DNA of 64,000 bases from positions 41,701-105,700 of the forward strand of contig NZ_PPPX01000016.1 in NCBI RefSeq assembly GCF_002902305.1. Direction: 5' to 3'. Below the pieces are notes generated by a model. The model was given only the letters and a program-made list of their open reading frames with translations, ran no database searches and had not been told where the DNA came from. Position numbers and translations under genes: made by a program. Origin of the DNA: Staphylococcus argensis. Its GTDB lineage: Bacteria; Bacillota; Bacilli; Staphylococcales; Staphylococcaceae. Within the stretch, counting starts at the first letter, position 1. Each line of letters opens with the position of its first letter. Shown here piece by piece: positions 9,353-20,032 of the stretch.

Positions 9353-9372
9353 TTAATTTTACCAATAAGCTA

Positions 9373-10677
9373 TTAAGCTTGCTTACTCATCTTCTTATAA
9401 CCCGGACGAACAAAGATCATCGCCACAATACCAATCACTGCTGATACAACAGCTGAAATAAACATTGATTTATAGCCATAAGATGATACGAGAATACCTG
9501 TTAACGTTGGCGCAATAATCGTCGCTGAGTTAACGAAGAAGTGCGTGATACCACCGTATGTACCTGCATTCTTAGGCGCAGTATCGATAACGACAGCCCA
9601 ATATACCGCGTTCGGTAAGAAGAGGAATGCTACCCCTAACATCATCAAGAACATAATCATCGGTACACTATTTGTCGTAGGAATGATCAAGAAACAAATC
9701 GCTGCGAGAATCATACCAAAGATTGATAATCCTGAACGTGCAACCCATAAGTTTCCGGTCTTCGTACGTAACCAGTCAGACAGACGACCACCGAAGTATG
9801 CTGTAAAGACGGCACCAATCCATGGAATCATACCTAAATACCATAATGAATGGATTTCAAAGTGTTACTCGTCTTGTAAGTACTTTGGCGTCCAAGTCAA
9901 GACTAAGAAGTTGATGTATTGGAAGCCGAAGTAACCGATCGTATTAAAGATAAGCGTTGGACTCTTGAAGAAGTGATACCAACGTTCATTAGAATTATCT
10001 TCCGTTTCCACTGTCTTCTCACCTGAGAATGTATCGTCAGTCGAACGAATGGCTGCCAATTCTTCTTTGGATACTTTCGGATGATCTTCTGGATAGTTCG
10101 TAAACATTTTACTCCAAACAATTACCCAAACGATACCGAGTGCACCCATTAATATGAATAGTACACGCCAAGTCGTTACAGATAATAAGAATGACGCGAT
10201 AGGTGCTGTGATTAACGCACCAAGTGGCACACCGATTAAACCTAAAGCTGAAAGTAAGCCACGTTCTTTCGGAGCTGCCCAGTTCGCGTTCGTCTTGTTC
10301 ATCGTAGAGAATAACGGTCCTTCAGAGAATCCGAAGAGGACACGTAGGACACCGAAACCGGCAAGTGTTGACCCACCAAAGACGGCGAGTCCGAGTTCAC
10401 CTGCGAAAGCCATGGCCATTTCAAACACAGACCATAACGTACCTGCGACAATCCAAACGAATTTCGGTCCTTTCTTATCTGATAAGATACCTCCGAATAA
10501 TGAACCTAGCATGTAACCATAACCGAAATAACCAAGAATTGAGCCCCATGCGACTTTGTCGAAACCAAATTCTTTAATAATGTCAGCTTGGGCATACGAA
10601 ATTGAACCACGGTCAATATAGTTAATCATAGTCATGAGTACAATCATCGTGATGATGACATAACGATATTTCTTCAT
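9373..10677 (-). pseudogene. MFS sugar-acid (ACS family) transporter with an in-frame stop
   Basis: Twelve-segment major facilitator of the anion:cation symporter type (hexuronate/glucarate/phthalate-like), shown by MINYIDRGSISYA in the first segment, GGILSDKKGPK in loop 2-3 and NANWAAPKERG. The frame runs from the ATG at 10677, but codon 9865-9867 is TAA. Translation is open in the same frame on both sides (…PKYLQDE, stop, HFEIHSLWYLGM…), so a single base change has split a protein of about 434 residues into an N-terminal 270 and a C-terminal 152+ residue part. There are no other lesions, which argues for a recent mutation, readthrough or a base-call error. A perfect CRE lies about 80 bp upstream. 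Confidence 0.8.
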
Positions 10678-10753
10678 GTTCCCCACCCTTTGTTTATAAA
10701 TTTACTGAGAATTCTCAATCTTTCTATATGTATAAAACTACAATAACCTTAAA

Positions 10754-10767
10754 TGAAAGCGCTGTCA
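10754..10767. promoter_or_regulatory. CRE site (CcpA)
   Basis: TGAAAGCGCTGTCA matches the catabolite-responsive consensus TGWAANCGNTNWCA at every position and sits about 80 bp before the start of the MFS sugar-acid transporter, implying glucose repression of that gene. Confidence 0.7.
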
Positions 10768-10835
10768 ATTATGAATAAGTTATCATGTTGTATCAGTTTT
10801 TACGTAAAAAGTAATCATTCCTTCTTTTTACTACA

Positions 10836-10884
10836 TAAAAAATCCCTCCAACGAAGCGTTCGACGACACTTCGTTAGAGGGATT
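10836..10884 (-). terminator. Terminator of betA
   Basis: AATCCCTC and AACGAAG arms pair across a 10-nt loop with CTTCGTT and GAGGGATT; on the minus strand a T6 run follows. Located about 30 bp past the betA stop. Confidence 0.85.
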
Positions 10885-10914
10885 ATTCGTTCGTAATTTT
10901 ACAGCTGACCTATT

Positions 10915-12612
10915 CTATTGAATAGTACCGGCATCTTCATCATGCACCCCATGTTTGTAATAATCAACATATTGAGGTGCTAAAGGTTCTTTTCCTAGAA
11001 TAATATCTGCTGCTTTCTCAGCTAACATTAATACTGGAGAGTGGATGTTACCGTTTGTCGTACGTGGCATGGCAGAAGCGTCAACGACACGTAAGTTCTC
11101 CATACCGTAAACTTTCATCGTGAGCGGATCTACGACAGCCATCGGATCATCTTTAGGTCCCATCTTCGCACTACAAGATGGGTGTAATGCTGTTTCGCCG
11201 TCGTTCTTAACCCATTCAATGATTTCTTCGTCTGTTTGCACGTCAGGTCCTGGAGAAATTTCACCTGCATCAAACGGTTTAAGTGCAGGTTGTGACAAGA
11301 TGTTACGCGCAACTTTGATCGCTTCGATCCATTCACGCTCATCTTCTTTTGTGGATAAGTAATTGAAGACGAAATCAGGATGTTCAAATGGATCTTTAGA
11401 TTTAATCTTCAAGCTACCACGTGAGTTAGAGTACATTGGTCCCACATGAACTTGGTAACCATGTTCTGTCTTCGCTTTCTGACCATCGTAACGTACCGCT
11501 AATGGTAAGAAGTGGAACATCAAGTTAGGATAGTCGACATCATCGTTTGAACGGACGAAGCCGCCACCTTCGAAGTGGTTAGATGCCGCTGCACCTTTAC
11601 GGCCTAGAATCCATTGTAAGCCGATAAGTGGCATCTTAAGTTTATTCAAACTTGGTTGCATAGACACAGGTTTCTTACAAGCGTGTTGGATGTACACTTC
11701 AAGATGATCTTCAAAGTTCTCTCCGACACCAGGAAGGTGGATGCGTGGTTCAATGCCGATTGAACGGAGATGCTCTGAATCACCAATACCTGAAAGTTGA
11801 AGAAGTTGTGGTGTATTGAACGCGCCACCTGAAAGAATAACTTCTTTCGCATTGACTGTATGTTCTTTGCCATTTTTCTTATAAGTTACACCAGTCACAC
11901 GACGACCTTCAAAGTTTAAACGTGTAACGAATGCACGTGTTTCTACGTTTAAGTTAGGACGTTTCATCGCTGGTCTTAAATAAGCTCTTGAAGCTGACAC
12001 ACGACGACCATGATGAACTTGGCTGTCGAATGGACCAAAGCCTTCTTGTCTGAAACCATTCACGTCAGGTGTCTTTTTATAACCTGCTTCAACTGCCGCA
12101 TCAAAGAACGCTTGGAAGAGTGGATTCTTCGCTGGACCACGTCTTAATTTGATTGGACCATGTAAGCCACGGATTGGGTCATTCTTCTCTGCCCCAAATG
12201 TTGTTTCTAAACGTTTGAAGTAAGGTAAGCAGTGCGCATAGTCCCAAGTCTCCATACCTTTAGGGGCGCCCCAACCTTCGTAGTCCATTGGGTTACCACG
12301 TTGATAAATCATACCGTTGATAGAACTTGAACCACCGAGCACTTTACCACGTGCGTGAGAAACTTTACGGCCGTTCATATGTGGTTCTTTATTTGTAGAG
12401 TAAATCCAATCGTAGAATTTATTACCTGATGGATACATCAAGGCTGCTGGCATTTGAATAAGTAAATCCCAAGGATAGTCACTACGTCCTGCTTCAAGAA
12501 CGAGCACTTCTTTCGTACCATCTGCAGTCAAGCGGTTACCGAGTACTGAACCGGCACTTCCGCCACCGATAATAATATAGTCATATTGCTTGTCTGTGTG
12601 TTGATTCGCCAT
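10915..12612 (-). CDS. betA: Choline dehydrogenase
   Basis: GMC-family flavoprotein of 565 residues that oxidises choline to betaine aldehyde, the first step of glycine-betaine osmoprotectant synthesis. The FAD-binding GGGSAGS is at residues 16-22, followed by the GMC signature [15 protein letters not shown], and at the C-terminus [11 protein letters not shown] and [16 protein letters not shown] contain the catalytic histidine region. Length is typical of the family. The start at 12612 has AGGAGGG upstream. It lies 171 bp downstream of betB on the same strand with no terminator between them, so the two are probably co-transcribed, and a strong terminator follows. Confidence 0.95.
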   Translation of the reverse strand: MANQHTDKQYDYIIIGGGSAGSVLGNRLTADGTKEVLVLEAGRSDYPWDLLIQMPAALMYPSGNKFYDWIYSTNKEPHMNGRKVSHARGKVLGGSSSINGMIYQRGNPMDYEGWGAPKGMETWDYAHCLPYFKRLETTFGAEKNDPIRGLHGPIKLRRGPAKNPLFQAFFDAAVEAGYKKTPDVNGFRQEGFGPFDSQVHHGRRVSASRAYLRPAMKRPNLNVETRAFVTRLNFEGRRVTGVTYKKNGKEHTVNAKEVILSGGAFNTPQLLQLSGIGDSEHLRSIGIEPRIHLPGVGENFEDHLEVYIQHACKKPVSMQPSLNKLKMPLIGLQWILGRKGAAASNHFEGGGFVRSNDDVDYPNLMFHFLPLAVRYDGQKAKTEHGYQVHVGPMYSNSRGSLKIKSKDPFEHPDFVFNYLSTKEDEREWIEAIKVARNILSQPALKPFDAGEISPGPDVQTDEEIIEWVKNDGETALHPSCSAKMGPKDDPMAVVDPLTMKVYGMENLRVVDASAMPRTTNGNIHSPVLMLAEKAADIILGKEPLAPQYVDYYKHGVHDEDAGTIQ

Positions 12613-12783
12613 ACTTTCTATAACCCTCCTAGTGAAATACGTTGAGCTTCGTTACCAACGTTGCTTCGTTTACTTGGTCAAAAATGAAAGGTTGAACGTG
12701 CGACGAAAGCCTTTCAAGGAACGTCTCACACGTTACAACCCTCTTGTAGTGCCTTTACTTATTTTTTTAAAATTCGTTGCTAC

Positions 12784-14277
12784 TTAGTCGTTATTAAACC
12801 AATTCACTGGTTCTGGAGCTTGGTTTGTAAGAATATGTTTCGTATTGAGATATTCTTCAAGTCCTTCTTTACCTAACTCTCTACCGATACCTGATTGTTT
12901 GTAGCCACCCCATGGTGCTTGTGCGAAGTAAGGATGGAAGTCATTAATCCAAACTGTACCAAGTTTCAACTTGCTAGCAATGCGTTGTGCTTTTCCAATA
13001 TCTTGAGAGAAAATCGCACCTGCTAAGCCATAAATTGAATCATTGGCGAGTTTAATCGCTTCTTCTTCGTCTGAGAATCCTTCAACAGTAACAACTGGAC
13101 CAAATACTTCTTCTTGTACAATACGCATTGACGTGTCGCAATCGGTAATCACTGTTGGTTCGAAGAAGAAACCTTGTTGTAAGTCTTCGCGGTCAGGACG
13201 TTTACCACCAACTGCGATAGTCGCACCATCTTGTTTAGCGACTTCCATGTAACCTTCAACTTTATCACGGTGTTCTTGAGAGATGAGTGGACCTACTTCT
13301 GTGTCATCGTCGAAGCCATTACCTAATTTAATTTTTTTAACACGATCAATAAGTGCTTTCTCAAATTTATCCTTAATATCGTTGTGCACTAAGATACGTG
13401 AACCTGCTGAACATACTTGACCAGCGTGGAAGTACGCACCGTTAAGGGCTTGGTCTACTGCCACATCGAAGTCTGCATCGTCAAAGATGATGTTAGGGTT
13501 CTTACCGCCTAACTCAAGTGCAATATTTGTGACATGATCCGCAGCTTGTTTCATGATGTGCTTACCTGTTTCGATACCACCAGTGAATGATACGAGGTCA
13601 ACCTCTTCGTGAGATGACATCGGATTACCTACTTCAGAACCATCACCTAATACGAGGTTGATGACACCTTTAGGGAAGCCGACTTCTTCCATCATTTCAA
13701 ACACACGGATTGTAGTAAGTGGTGTGATTTCACTTGGTTTCATTACGAGTGAACAACCTGCTGCTAGCGCTGGCGCAATCTTCCATGATGCTTGTAGTAA
13801 TGGATAGTTCCAAGGAGTGATTTGTGTTACTACACCTAAAGGTTCTTTCACAACACGACTTTCAGTACCAGCGATTGGTGAATTAATGATTTCGCCGCCT
13901 TCTTTATCTGCAAGACCAGCGTAGAACATAAACACATTATGAATATCATCCATATCTGCAAGTGATTCTGTGTACGTCTTACCAGTATCTAACGTTTCTA
14001 AATGTGCAAGTTCTTCACGGTGTGCTTTGATTTGATCAGCAATTGCGCGTACTTTCTTACCGCGTTCCTCAGCAGTTTCGTTCGCCCACTCACCTGATTC
14101 AAATGAGCGACGTGCTGCTAGGATAGCGCGTTCAGTGTCTTCAGCCGTACCTTCCGCAACTTGGAAGATGACTTCTTGGTTATATGGATTGATGATGTCT
14201 CTTGTAGCTTTATTTGAGCTATCTACCCAAGCACCATCAATGTATTGTTGATGAGATAAATTTTTTAATACGTCCAT
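12784..14277 (-). CDS. betB: Glycine betaine aldehyde dehydrogenase
   Basis: NAD(P)-dependent aldehyde dehydrogenase of 497 residues that completes choline to glycine betaine conversion. The catalytic glutamate lies in LELGGKNP, the catalytic cysteine in GQVCSAGSR, and the cofactor-binding SFTGGIETG precedes them. The ATG at 14277 follows GGAGGTG. It is the first gene of a betB-betA unit with a sigma-A promoter and a dyad over the transcription start region. In S. xylosus and S. aureus, as I recall, a regulator gene (cudC) sits between transporter and dehydrogenases; here that place is empty. Confidence 0.95.
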   Translation of the reverse strand: MDVLKNLSHQQYIDGAWVDSSNKATRDIINPYNQEVIFQVAEGTAEDTERAILAARRSFESGEWANETAEERGKKVRAIADQIKAHREELAHLETLDTGKTYTESLADMDDIHNVFMFYAGLADKEGGEIINSPIAGTESRVVKEPLGVVTQITPWNYPLLQASWKIAPALAAGCSLVMKPSEITPLTTIRVFEMMEEVGFPKGVINLVLGDGSEVGNPMSSHEEVDLVSFTGGIETGKHIMKQAADHVTNIALELGGKNPNIIFDDADFDVAVDQALNGAYFHAGQVCSAGSRILVHNDIKDKFEKALIDRVKKIKLGNGFDDDTEVGPLISQEHRDKVEGYMEVAKQDGATIAVGGKRPDREDLQQGFFFEPTVITDCDTSMRIVQEEVFGPVVTVEGFSDEEEAIKLANDSIYGLAGAIFSQDIGKAQRIASKLKLGTVWINDFHPYFAQAPWGGYKQSGIGRELGKEGLEEYLNTKHILTNQAPEPVNWFNND

Positions 14278-14296
14278 AACTGCACCTCCGTTAAGT

Positions 14297-14361
14297 TTGT
14301 TAAATTTTTATTTAACGAATTTTTCAAGATTATCTTAGCATGTGCAATTTTAAACTGTCAA
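14297..14361 (-). promoter_or_regulatory. betB promoter with candidate operator
   Basis: Minus-strand TTGACA (14356-14361) and TAAGAT (14332-14337) are 18 bp apart. Just downstream is AATTCGTTAAAT and the dyad GTTAAAT-n4-ATTTAAC. The same 12-mer AATTCGTTAAAT occurs about 250 bp upstream of cudT (16545-16556), suggesting one repressor controls both. Confidence 0.55.
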
Positions 14362-14386
14362 GCCCGTTGTAGTGGTTCTTTATAGT

Positions 14387-14450
14387 AAAAGAGAAGCAGA
14401 ACTACGTCACAAATCGTTGATGCGACTTGATTCACGCGTCTGCTTCTCTT
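14387..14450 (-). terminator. Terminator between cudT and betB
   Basis: GAGAAGCAGA (14391-14400) pairs with TCTGCTTCTC (14439-14448), flanked by T-rich sequence on the minus strand. It separates cudT from the betB-betA unit. The remaining sequence to 14662 shows no convincing gene. Confidence 0.65.
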
Positions 14451-14662
14451 ATTTATTTAATATCTCATTTTTAAAATGTGCGCGTTGCTGGTGGATAATT
14501 CTTGCACTTGTCTTCACCTAATCCTTTGGCGCAGTGAAAGCGTTTCGCATTTTAGGAGTCGAAAAAGGTATGCAGCGACGTTTACTACCCGTAAACGAGC
14601 CAATACCTTTTGATGACGACGACAAATGCAAGCGCTTGTCACAAGCCAAGTCCAAGCCAGAA

Positions 14663-16297
14663 CTACAAGTTGTCGTCGTGGTGAATATCACGCTTATCCT
14701 CAGCAACCTGCACAATCCGTAGAGACCGTCTTTCAACCTCTTTATGCTTGTCCGCACGCTGTTGCAATCGTATACGGTCATTACCCAGCGTTCGCATAAA
14801 GGAAATCATCATGATAAGGAAGATGACGATTAATGGCACACTTGCCAGAATCGATGCTGTCTTCAATACTTCTAATGCACGTTCACCACCTACGAGCATA
14901 AGTGAGAACGGTAATAGACATAAGGCGAATGCCCAAAATAAACGATTGGCTCTCAATGGCTCGCCAACAACGACTTTTTGAGAAGCCGAAGCAAGAATAT
15001 AAGATCCTGAGTCGAATGTTGTAGCCAAGAATAAGAACGCTGAAATTAAGAATAAGACAATCGTAATACTTGGCATTGGTAAGTGATGCATCACTTCGAT
15101 GATAGTCGCTTCAGTACTGTGGTGATTTAAGAAATTAATCACATCGAATTCATGTGTAATTTGAAGATAAACGGCATAGTTACCAAAAATACCGAAGAAT
15201 AAGATACAACCTAATGTACCGTATACCATAGTCCCGAGCACGACTTCTTTCAACGTACGACCTTTAGAAATACGTGCGATAAAGAGTCCGATAAATGGCG
15301 CATATACGATCCACCATGACCAGTAGAAGATCGTCCAATCTTGAGGGAAGTTCGTTTCTTTACGTCCATCGATACCACCGAATGGCTCAAGCCATGTTGC
15401 CATGTGGAAGAAGTTCTTCAGTAAATCCCCAACACTTGTCACAGTCGTTTCCATCATAAAGACAGTAGGCCCAATGATGAACACGAAGGCAAGTAATAAG
15501 AACGATAGCCAAACGTTCACATCACTCAGTTTTTGAATCCCTTTCTTCAAGCCAGTATAAGAACTAATCGCAAAGATAACCGTAATCGTTAATAAGATAA
15601 TACTGCGCATCACCATGTTCTCGCTGTCTAGTCCTGTTAGGCGCTCGATTCCCGCTGAAATCATCGGTACACCGAGTGCAAGCGATGTTGCCGCACCACC
15701 GAGTAAACCGAAGATGAATAGAATGTCGACAATTTTACCTAATAACTTATCTGTTTGACCTTTCAAGATCGGACGACAAGCTTGGCTAATCTTGTAAACG
15801 GGTTTCTTCTTAACGAAGACGAGATAGCCAATCGGTAAAGCTGGCAACACATAGATAGCCCAAGCAATTGGACCCCAGTGGAACATCCCGTATGTAGTGG
15901 CGTAAGAAAGCGCCTCATCTGTCATACCTTTCGCTCCGTTCGGCGGAACTTGGTAATAGAACTCCCACTCAATTACACCCCAGTAAAGGATGTCTGAACC
16001 AATTCCTGCACAGAAGAGCATCGCTGCCCAACTGAAGTTATTAAATTCAGGGCGATCTGTCGCTTTCCCTAAAGTTACATTTCCGTATTTACCAAATGCG
16101 ATATAAAGTACAAATCCAAGTATTAGCAGTCCCAGTGCTAAATATACTGCCCCGAGTGAACCTGATATCGCATCATTAATTCGAGTTATGACATCTTGAC
16201 TTGCTTTTGGAAAGACCATCATAGGAATAACCGCAACAAGTAGTACAACAACGGTACCTATGAAGGTCGTCCAATCCATGACCTTCCCTTTTTTCAA
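14663..16297 (-). CDS. cudT: BCCT-family choline transporter
   Basis: Sodium- or proton-coupled importer of a quaternary ammonium compound, 544 residues with 12 hydrophobic segments. GIGSDILYWGVIEWEFYYQ and FYWSWWIVYAPFIGLFIARIS are the conserved BCCT segments that carry the aromatic substrate-binding residues. The start is most likely the TTG at 16297, since AAGGAG lies at good distance; an ATG seven codons later has no RBS. Choline is the inferred substrate from its position before betB and betA. The charged C-terminal tail, rich in Arg/Lys/Asp/His, may serve osmosensing as in other BCCT carriers (inference). It has its own terminator and an upstream motif shared with betB. Confidence 0.88.
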   Translation of the reverse strand: MKKGKVMDWTTFIGTVVVLLVAVIPMMVFPKASQDVITRINDAISGSLGAVYLALGLLILGFVLYIAFGKYGNVTLGKATDRPEFNNFSWAAMLFCAGIGSDILYWGVIEWEFYYQVPPNGAKGMTDEALSYATTYGMFHWGPIAWAIYVLPALPIGYLVFVKKKPVYKISQACRPILKGQTDKLLGKIVDILFIFGLLGGAATSLALGVPMISAGIERLTGLDSENMVMRSIILLTITVIFAISSYTGLKKGIQKLSDVNVWLSFLLLAFVFIIGPTVFMMETTVTSVGDLLKNFFHMATWLEPFGGIDGRKETNFPQDWTIFYWSWWIVYAPFIGLFIARISKGRTLKEVVLGTMVYGTLGCILFFGIFGNYAVYLQITHEFDVINFLNHHSTEATIIEVMHHLPMPSITIVLFLISAFLFLATTFDSGSYILASASQKVVVGEPLRANRLFWAFALCLLPFSLMLVGGERALEVLKTASILASVPLIVIFLIMMISFMRTLGNDRIRLQQRADKHKEVERRSLRIVQVAEDKRDIHHDDNL

Positions 16298-17286
16298 AGT
16301 TAAACACTCCTTATCAATCTATCTTGTGTAAATCTTTAATGAAAGTGGTATAGATTAACCTACACTCGCCCTCATGGTACGTGTAGATATTTCTTTGTTT
16401 GTACAGACAAGAGACTAACTAATATTAAATAAAAATGCAAATTCATCATAAAATATTGTATCTAACCTAATGAATAATTATATAAAAATTAGGTGTGAGA
16501 GCATTAGAATTTTCGTTCGTTAACACTTTTTTAAGTTACGATTTAACGAATTGAACAGACTTAATTATTTTTTCTTGTGTATATTTATTCCTAATTAATG
16601 TATATAAATAAATTTAAAAAGACCTCACATTTCTTCCTTGTATTTTCTGTTTTTGTTCAAATCTCCCAGCATTAACTTGTTGCCATATTTTTAGCGAGAT
16701 CATTCACATTACTTTGATAATTAAGTTGTTTTTAATACAAGTATGGCAATAGTAAGTTCCCGTTAATTGGTTACTAGATACTTAAAAAGTAGTACTTAAA
16801 TTCTAGTTATTTCATCAAATATCAAAGGTTAATCAGTGCTATCATTTTTAAATCTAATTGTGTTGATTTTCATATACACAATTACATTCTTTTGTAAGAA
16901 AGCAGTAGCTAGATTTTATAAAGTAAGAGCAATTTATTTGTTTTCAAAGGCAACACGACACACTTGAGGGAACAAGGCTGCAATGAAAATCCATTTTTTC
17001 GAACTATATTAGCGAGAAAAAATTAGTTGAATGCAGCCCCCTAAGTAAGGGAGTGTTGCAAACTGAAAACAAATTGAAGATTTTCTATTTCATTACTTAC
17101 AGAAGAAAATACAAATTCAAAGCGCATTTCCCCAATTAAGTCCCACACAACCTATCCTTCCAAAAAGAAAGCGCTACCTTACAAAAAAGCACAAAAATTT
17201 CGCCAAAAACAAGCGCTACTATTTGCGTTATGACCGAATTTTTAGCATACTATAACTGAGATTAACTAAAGGAGTGGAAGTAAGAA
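16298..17286. other. Long AT-rich intergenic region
   Basis: Nearly 1 kb without a convincing gene between divergent cudT and fda. It holds the shared AATTCGTTAAAT motif near 16550, a reverse copy of the dispersed element at 16937-17073, and imperfect CRE-like AGCGCT cores near 17170 and 17210 in front of fda. Confidence 0.6.
16937..17073 (-). repeat. Dispersed structured element, copy 3
   Basis: Outer arms TTTGTTTTCA with TGAAAACAAA and GCAACAC with GTGTTGC, inner arms GGCTGCA (16976-16982) with TGCAGCC (17032-17038). The inner arm differs from the other copies (GACCACA or GGTCAC) but remains self-complementary. Confidence 0.7.
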
Positions 17287-18180
17287 ATGAATCAAGAACA
17301 ATTAGATAAAATGAAGAATGGTAAAGGCTTTATCGCAGCATTAGACCAAAGTGGCGGTAGTACTCCTAAAGCGTTAAAAGGCTACGGTATTGAAGAAGAC
17401 CAATACTCTAACGATGATGAAATGTTCCAACTCGTACACGACATGCGTACACGCATCGTGTCATCCCCTGAGTTCACAGGAGACAAAATCATCGGTGCAA
17501 TCCTCTTCGAACAAACTATGGATCGCGAAGTTCAAGGTAAACACACTGGTGACTTCCTAGCTGACAAAGGTGTTGTACCATTCTTAAAAGTCGACAAAGG
17601 CTTAGATAAAGAAGAAAACGGCGTTCAACTTATGAAACCTATCCCTGATTTAGACAAGTTGTTAGACCGTGCAAACGACCACAAAATCTTCGGTACTAAA
17701 ATGCGTTCAAACATTTTAGAATTCAACAAAGAAGGTATCGACCAAGTTGTTGAACAACAATTTGAAGTAGCTAAACAAATTATTGCTAAAGGTTTAGTAC
17801 CTATCATTGAACCAGAAGTAAATATCAATGCTGAACACAAACAAGAAATCGAAGAATATTTATCTAAAAAAGTGTTAGAACACTTAAATAAATTAGATGA
17901 AGATCAACTTGTTATGCTTAAGATCACTATCCCTACTAAAGCAAACCAATACGAAGAAGTAATTAACCATCCTAACATGGTACGTGTGGTTGCTTTATCT
18001 GGTGGTTACAGCAGAGAACATGCGAACGAAGTACTTAAACAAAACAAAGACTTAATCGCAAGCTTCTCTCGTGCTTTAATCAACGACTTACGTGTAAGTC
18101 AATCAGACGAAGAATTCGACAAAATCTTAGGTCAAACAATTGATTCAATTTACGATGCATCAGTGAACAAAGTTCAATAA
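17287..18180 (+). CDS. fda: Class I fructose-bisphosphate aldolase
   Basis: Glycolytic/gluconeogenic aldolase of 297 residues that cleaves fructose 1,6-bisphosphate through a Schiff-base lysine, the metal-independent class found in staphylococci. The start [18 protein letters not shown] is highly characteristic of the family, and MLKITIPTK contains the expected active-site lysine region. The start has AAAGGAGTGG 10 bases upstream. Codon use is strongly biased, as in highly expressed genes (AAA, GAA, TTA, CAA dominate), unlike several neighbours. It is monocistronic with a terminator. In S. aureus, as I recall, fda lies next to mqo2; here mqo is about 27 kb away. Confidence 0.95.
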   Translation: MNQEQLDKMKNGKGFIAALDQSGGSTPKALKGYGIEEDQYSNDDEMFQLVHDMRTRIVSSPEFTGDKIIGAILFEQTMDREVQGKHTGDFLADKGVVPFLKVDKGLDKEENGVQLMKPIPDLDKLLDRANDHKIFGTKMRSNILEFNKEGIDQVVEQQFEVAKQIIAKGLVPIIEPEVNINAEHKQEIEEYLSKKVLEHLNKLDEDQLVMLKITIPTKANQYEEVINHPNMVRVVALSGGYSREHANEVLKQNKDLIASFSRALINDLRVSQSDEEFDKILGQTIDSIYDASVNKVQ

Positions 18181-18195
18181 TAGATGCTATAAGAA

Positions 18196-18232
18196 TAGCG
18201 GCTATCTCATCACTTGAGGTAGCCGCTTTAAT
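18196..18232 (+). terminator. Terminator of fda
   Basis: AGCGGCTA-CTC pairs with GAG-TAGCCGCT around ATCACTT, followed by TTTAATATT. Confidence 0.8.
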
Positions 18233-18287
18233 ATTGCGCTTTTATCATTCACTTTTACAACACGCCACTCCACTGTTAACACTATAA

Positions 18288-18335
18288 CAAAAAGACTAAG
18301 GATATCGGGCAAACGGATATCCCTAGCCTTAAGCC
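18288..18335 (-). terminator. Terminator of cls
   Basis: GGATATC arms flanked by complementary GGCTA/TTAGTC sequence end in a T5 run on the minus strand, just past the cls stop. Confidence 0.7.
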
Positions 18336-18340
18336 ACCCA

Positions 18341-19822
18341 TTAAAGAATTGGTGATGCGAGTTTCGCAATCGATTGTTTAAACTTAATCCACGTAGACCG
18401 TTGTTCGTAACGTTCTTTCGTGAGTTTCTCTGATACTTTCAAGTCCTCTTTGAACTTCTCAATTAAATGTTTCGCCACTTTGTCATCATAAACAAACGCA
18501 TTACACTCAAAGTTAAGTTCGAAGCTACGGTGGTCCATATTGGCAGAACCGACGCTGACCACTTCTTCGTCAATTACCATCATCTTAGAGTGAATAAAGC
18601 CATTCTCATACGTATAGACATTCACGCCGTCATTGATGAGCTGTGCTACACTCGTAATTGTCGCCCAATACACGAGCATGTGGTCGGGCTTACATGGAAT
18701 AATCAAATTGACATCGACACCTGATTTCGCTGCAATTCGCAAAGCATTGATATAGCCATTATCCGGGATAAAATACGGTGAGTGCATGTAAATCGATTTC
18801 TTCGCATTCATGATCATCTTCATATAACCGAATTCGATTTGGTGCCAATTGTCACTTGGCGCACTCAAGGCAATCTGCATCGACTTGTCGCCATCTTCGT
18901 AAGCATTTTTCGGAAAGTACTTCTCATTATATGACAGTTGTTCCCTGTGAGATTGTGAGTTCCAGTCATGGATAAAGCTCAACTCTAGCGCATCTACGCC
19001 ATCCCCTTGAACACGGAAGTGCGTATCTCGCCAGTAACCTAGCTTACCTTTACCTAAATAATCATCACCCATGTTGAACCCGCCGACGTACCCTTTCTGT
19101 CCATCAATAACGGTAATCTTACGGTGGTTACGGTTGTTCACTCGGAAGTTCATGAACGGAATCTTCGCTTTAAAGAACGCTTCGACTTGGCCGCCGAGCG
19201 ATTGGAAGTGGCTGAATTTCGATTTGTGAATCGTCTTAGAGCCGACCGCATCATAAAGGAGTTTAACTTCAAGTCCCTCTCCTAACTTCTCTTCTAACAC
19301 ATCGATAATTTCTTTACCTAAACCATCTAGTTCAAGCGTATAAATTTCAATATGTATAAAAGACTTCGCGTTTCGCATATCTTCAAGCATTTGACGATAT
19401 AAATCATGTCCATCCGTATACACATCAATATGGTTATTATGACTGAGGAACGACGCTTCTTTCGTTAACAGGGTCTTCACGATATCACTGTGTTTACGAA
19501 CTACAGGATTATGCGCTTCATGAATATATTTCTGTGGATTCTCTTGTTGGTAATTCTTACGATGCAAGTCATCATCAATCGGGTTGTAGTACGTATTCGT
19601 TTGACGTTTCTTACGCACCGCACGTCCAAAGAAGATATATGCAAAGAATCCAACGATTGGCATAATAAATAATAGGAATAACCAAGCCCAAGTCGATGTG
19701 GCTTCACGTCGATCTCGATCTAAGAAGACGATAATAAAGGCTAGTACCACGTTGATGACGAGGAAGAAAGCCAATATACCACGGTAAACTGGGCTGACTG
19801 CAGCATCAAAGAGTATCTGCAT
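18341..19822 (-). CDS. cls: Cardiolipin synthase
   Basis: Membrane phospholipase-D-type enzyme of 493 residues that makes cardiolipin from two phosphatidylglycerols. Two N-terminal membrane segments are followed by two HKD catalytic motifs, NHRKITVIDGQKGYVGG and FIHSKMMVIDEEVVSVGS, the standard layout and length of staphylococcal Cls1/Cls2. The start at 19822 is preceded by a GAGGTG on the coding strand. It is a single gene, convergent with fda. Which of the two staphylococcal paralogues it represents cannot be settled here. Confidence 0.95.
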   Translation of the reverse strand: MQILFDAAVSPVYRGILAFFLVINVVLAFIIVFLDRDRREATSTWAWLFLLFIMPIVGFFAYIFFGRAVRKKRQTNTYYNPIDDDLHRKNYQQENPQKYIHEAHNPVVRKHSDIVKTLLTKEASFLSHNNHIDVYTDGHDLYRQMLEDMRNAKSFIHIEIYTLELDGLGKEIIDVLEEKLGEGLEVKLLYDAVGSKTIHKSKFSHFQSLGGQVEAFFKAKIPFMNFRVNNRNHRKITVIDGQKGYVGGFNMGDDYLGKGKLGYWRDTHFRVQGDGVDALELSFIHDWNSQSHREQLSYNEKYFPKNAYEDGDKSMQIALSAPSDNWHQIEFGYMKMIMNAKKSIYMHSPYFIPDNGYINALRIAAKSGVDVNLIIPCKPDHMLVYWATITSVAQLINDGVNVYTYENGFIHSKMMVIDEEVVSVGSANMDHRSFELNFECNAFVYDDKVAKHLIEKFKEDLKVSEKLTKERYEQRSTWIKFKQSIAKLASPIL

Positions 19823-20032
19823 AATTTCACCTCAAATATAGTTCTTAATCTGGTCACAACTCTCATTATTACAGGGTTGATTACTTTTCATTCTATATTT
19901 TCCCTAAAAGTGTTTCAATAAAAAGTACAAAAATAGTGTACACATCCTCGCTATTTCTCAACATAAGAGTGCCGGCAGTCTAAGGTAAGACAACCCGCAG
20001 ACTACCGGCTAAGTGAATTCTATCAATTTACG

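Larger units (their letters stand above)
8965..9372. other. Intergenic region with two repeat types
   Basis: No gene seen. It contains a degenerate reverse copy of the dispersed element, an abutting copy of the second repeat type, and the terminator shared by the convergent genes. Confidence 0.6.

Noticed and set aside
14627..14641. CRE-like TGCAAGCGCTTGTCA just past cudT
   Set aside because: It lies downstream of a gene end, is one base off the consensus spacing, and has no promoter nearby.
14518..14781. 87-codon minus-strand frame and a 62-codon plus-strand frame at the end of cudT
   Set aside because: They overlap the cudT 3' end or its downstream sequence, have no RBS and show no recognisable protein pattern.
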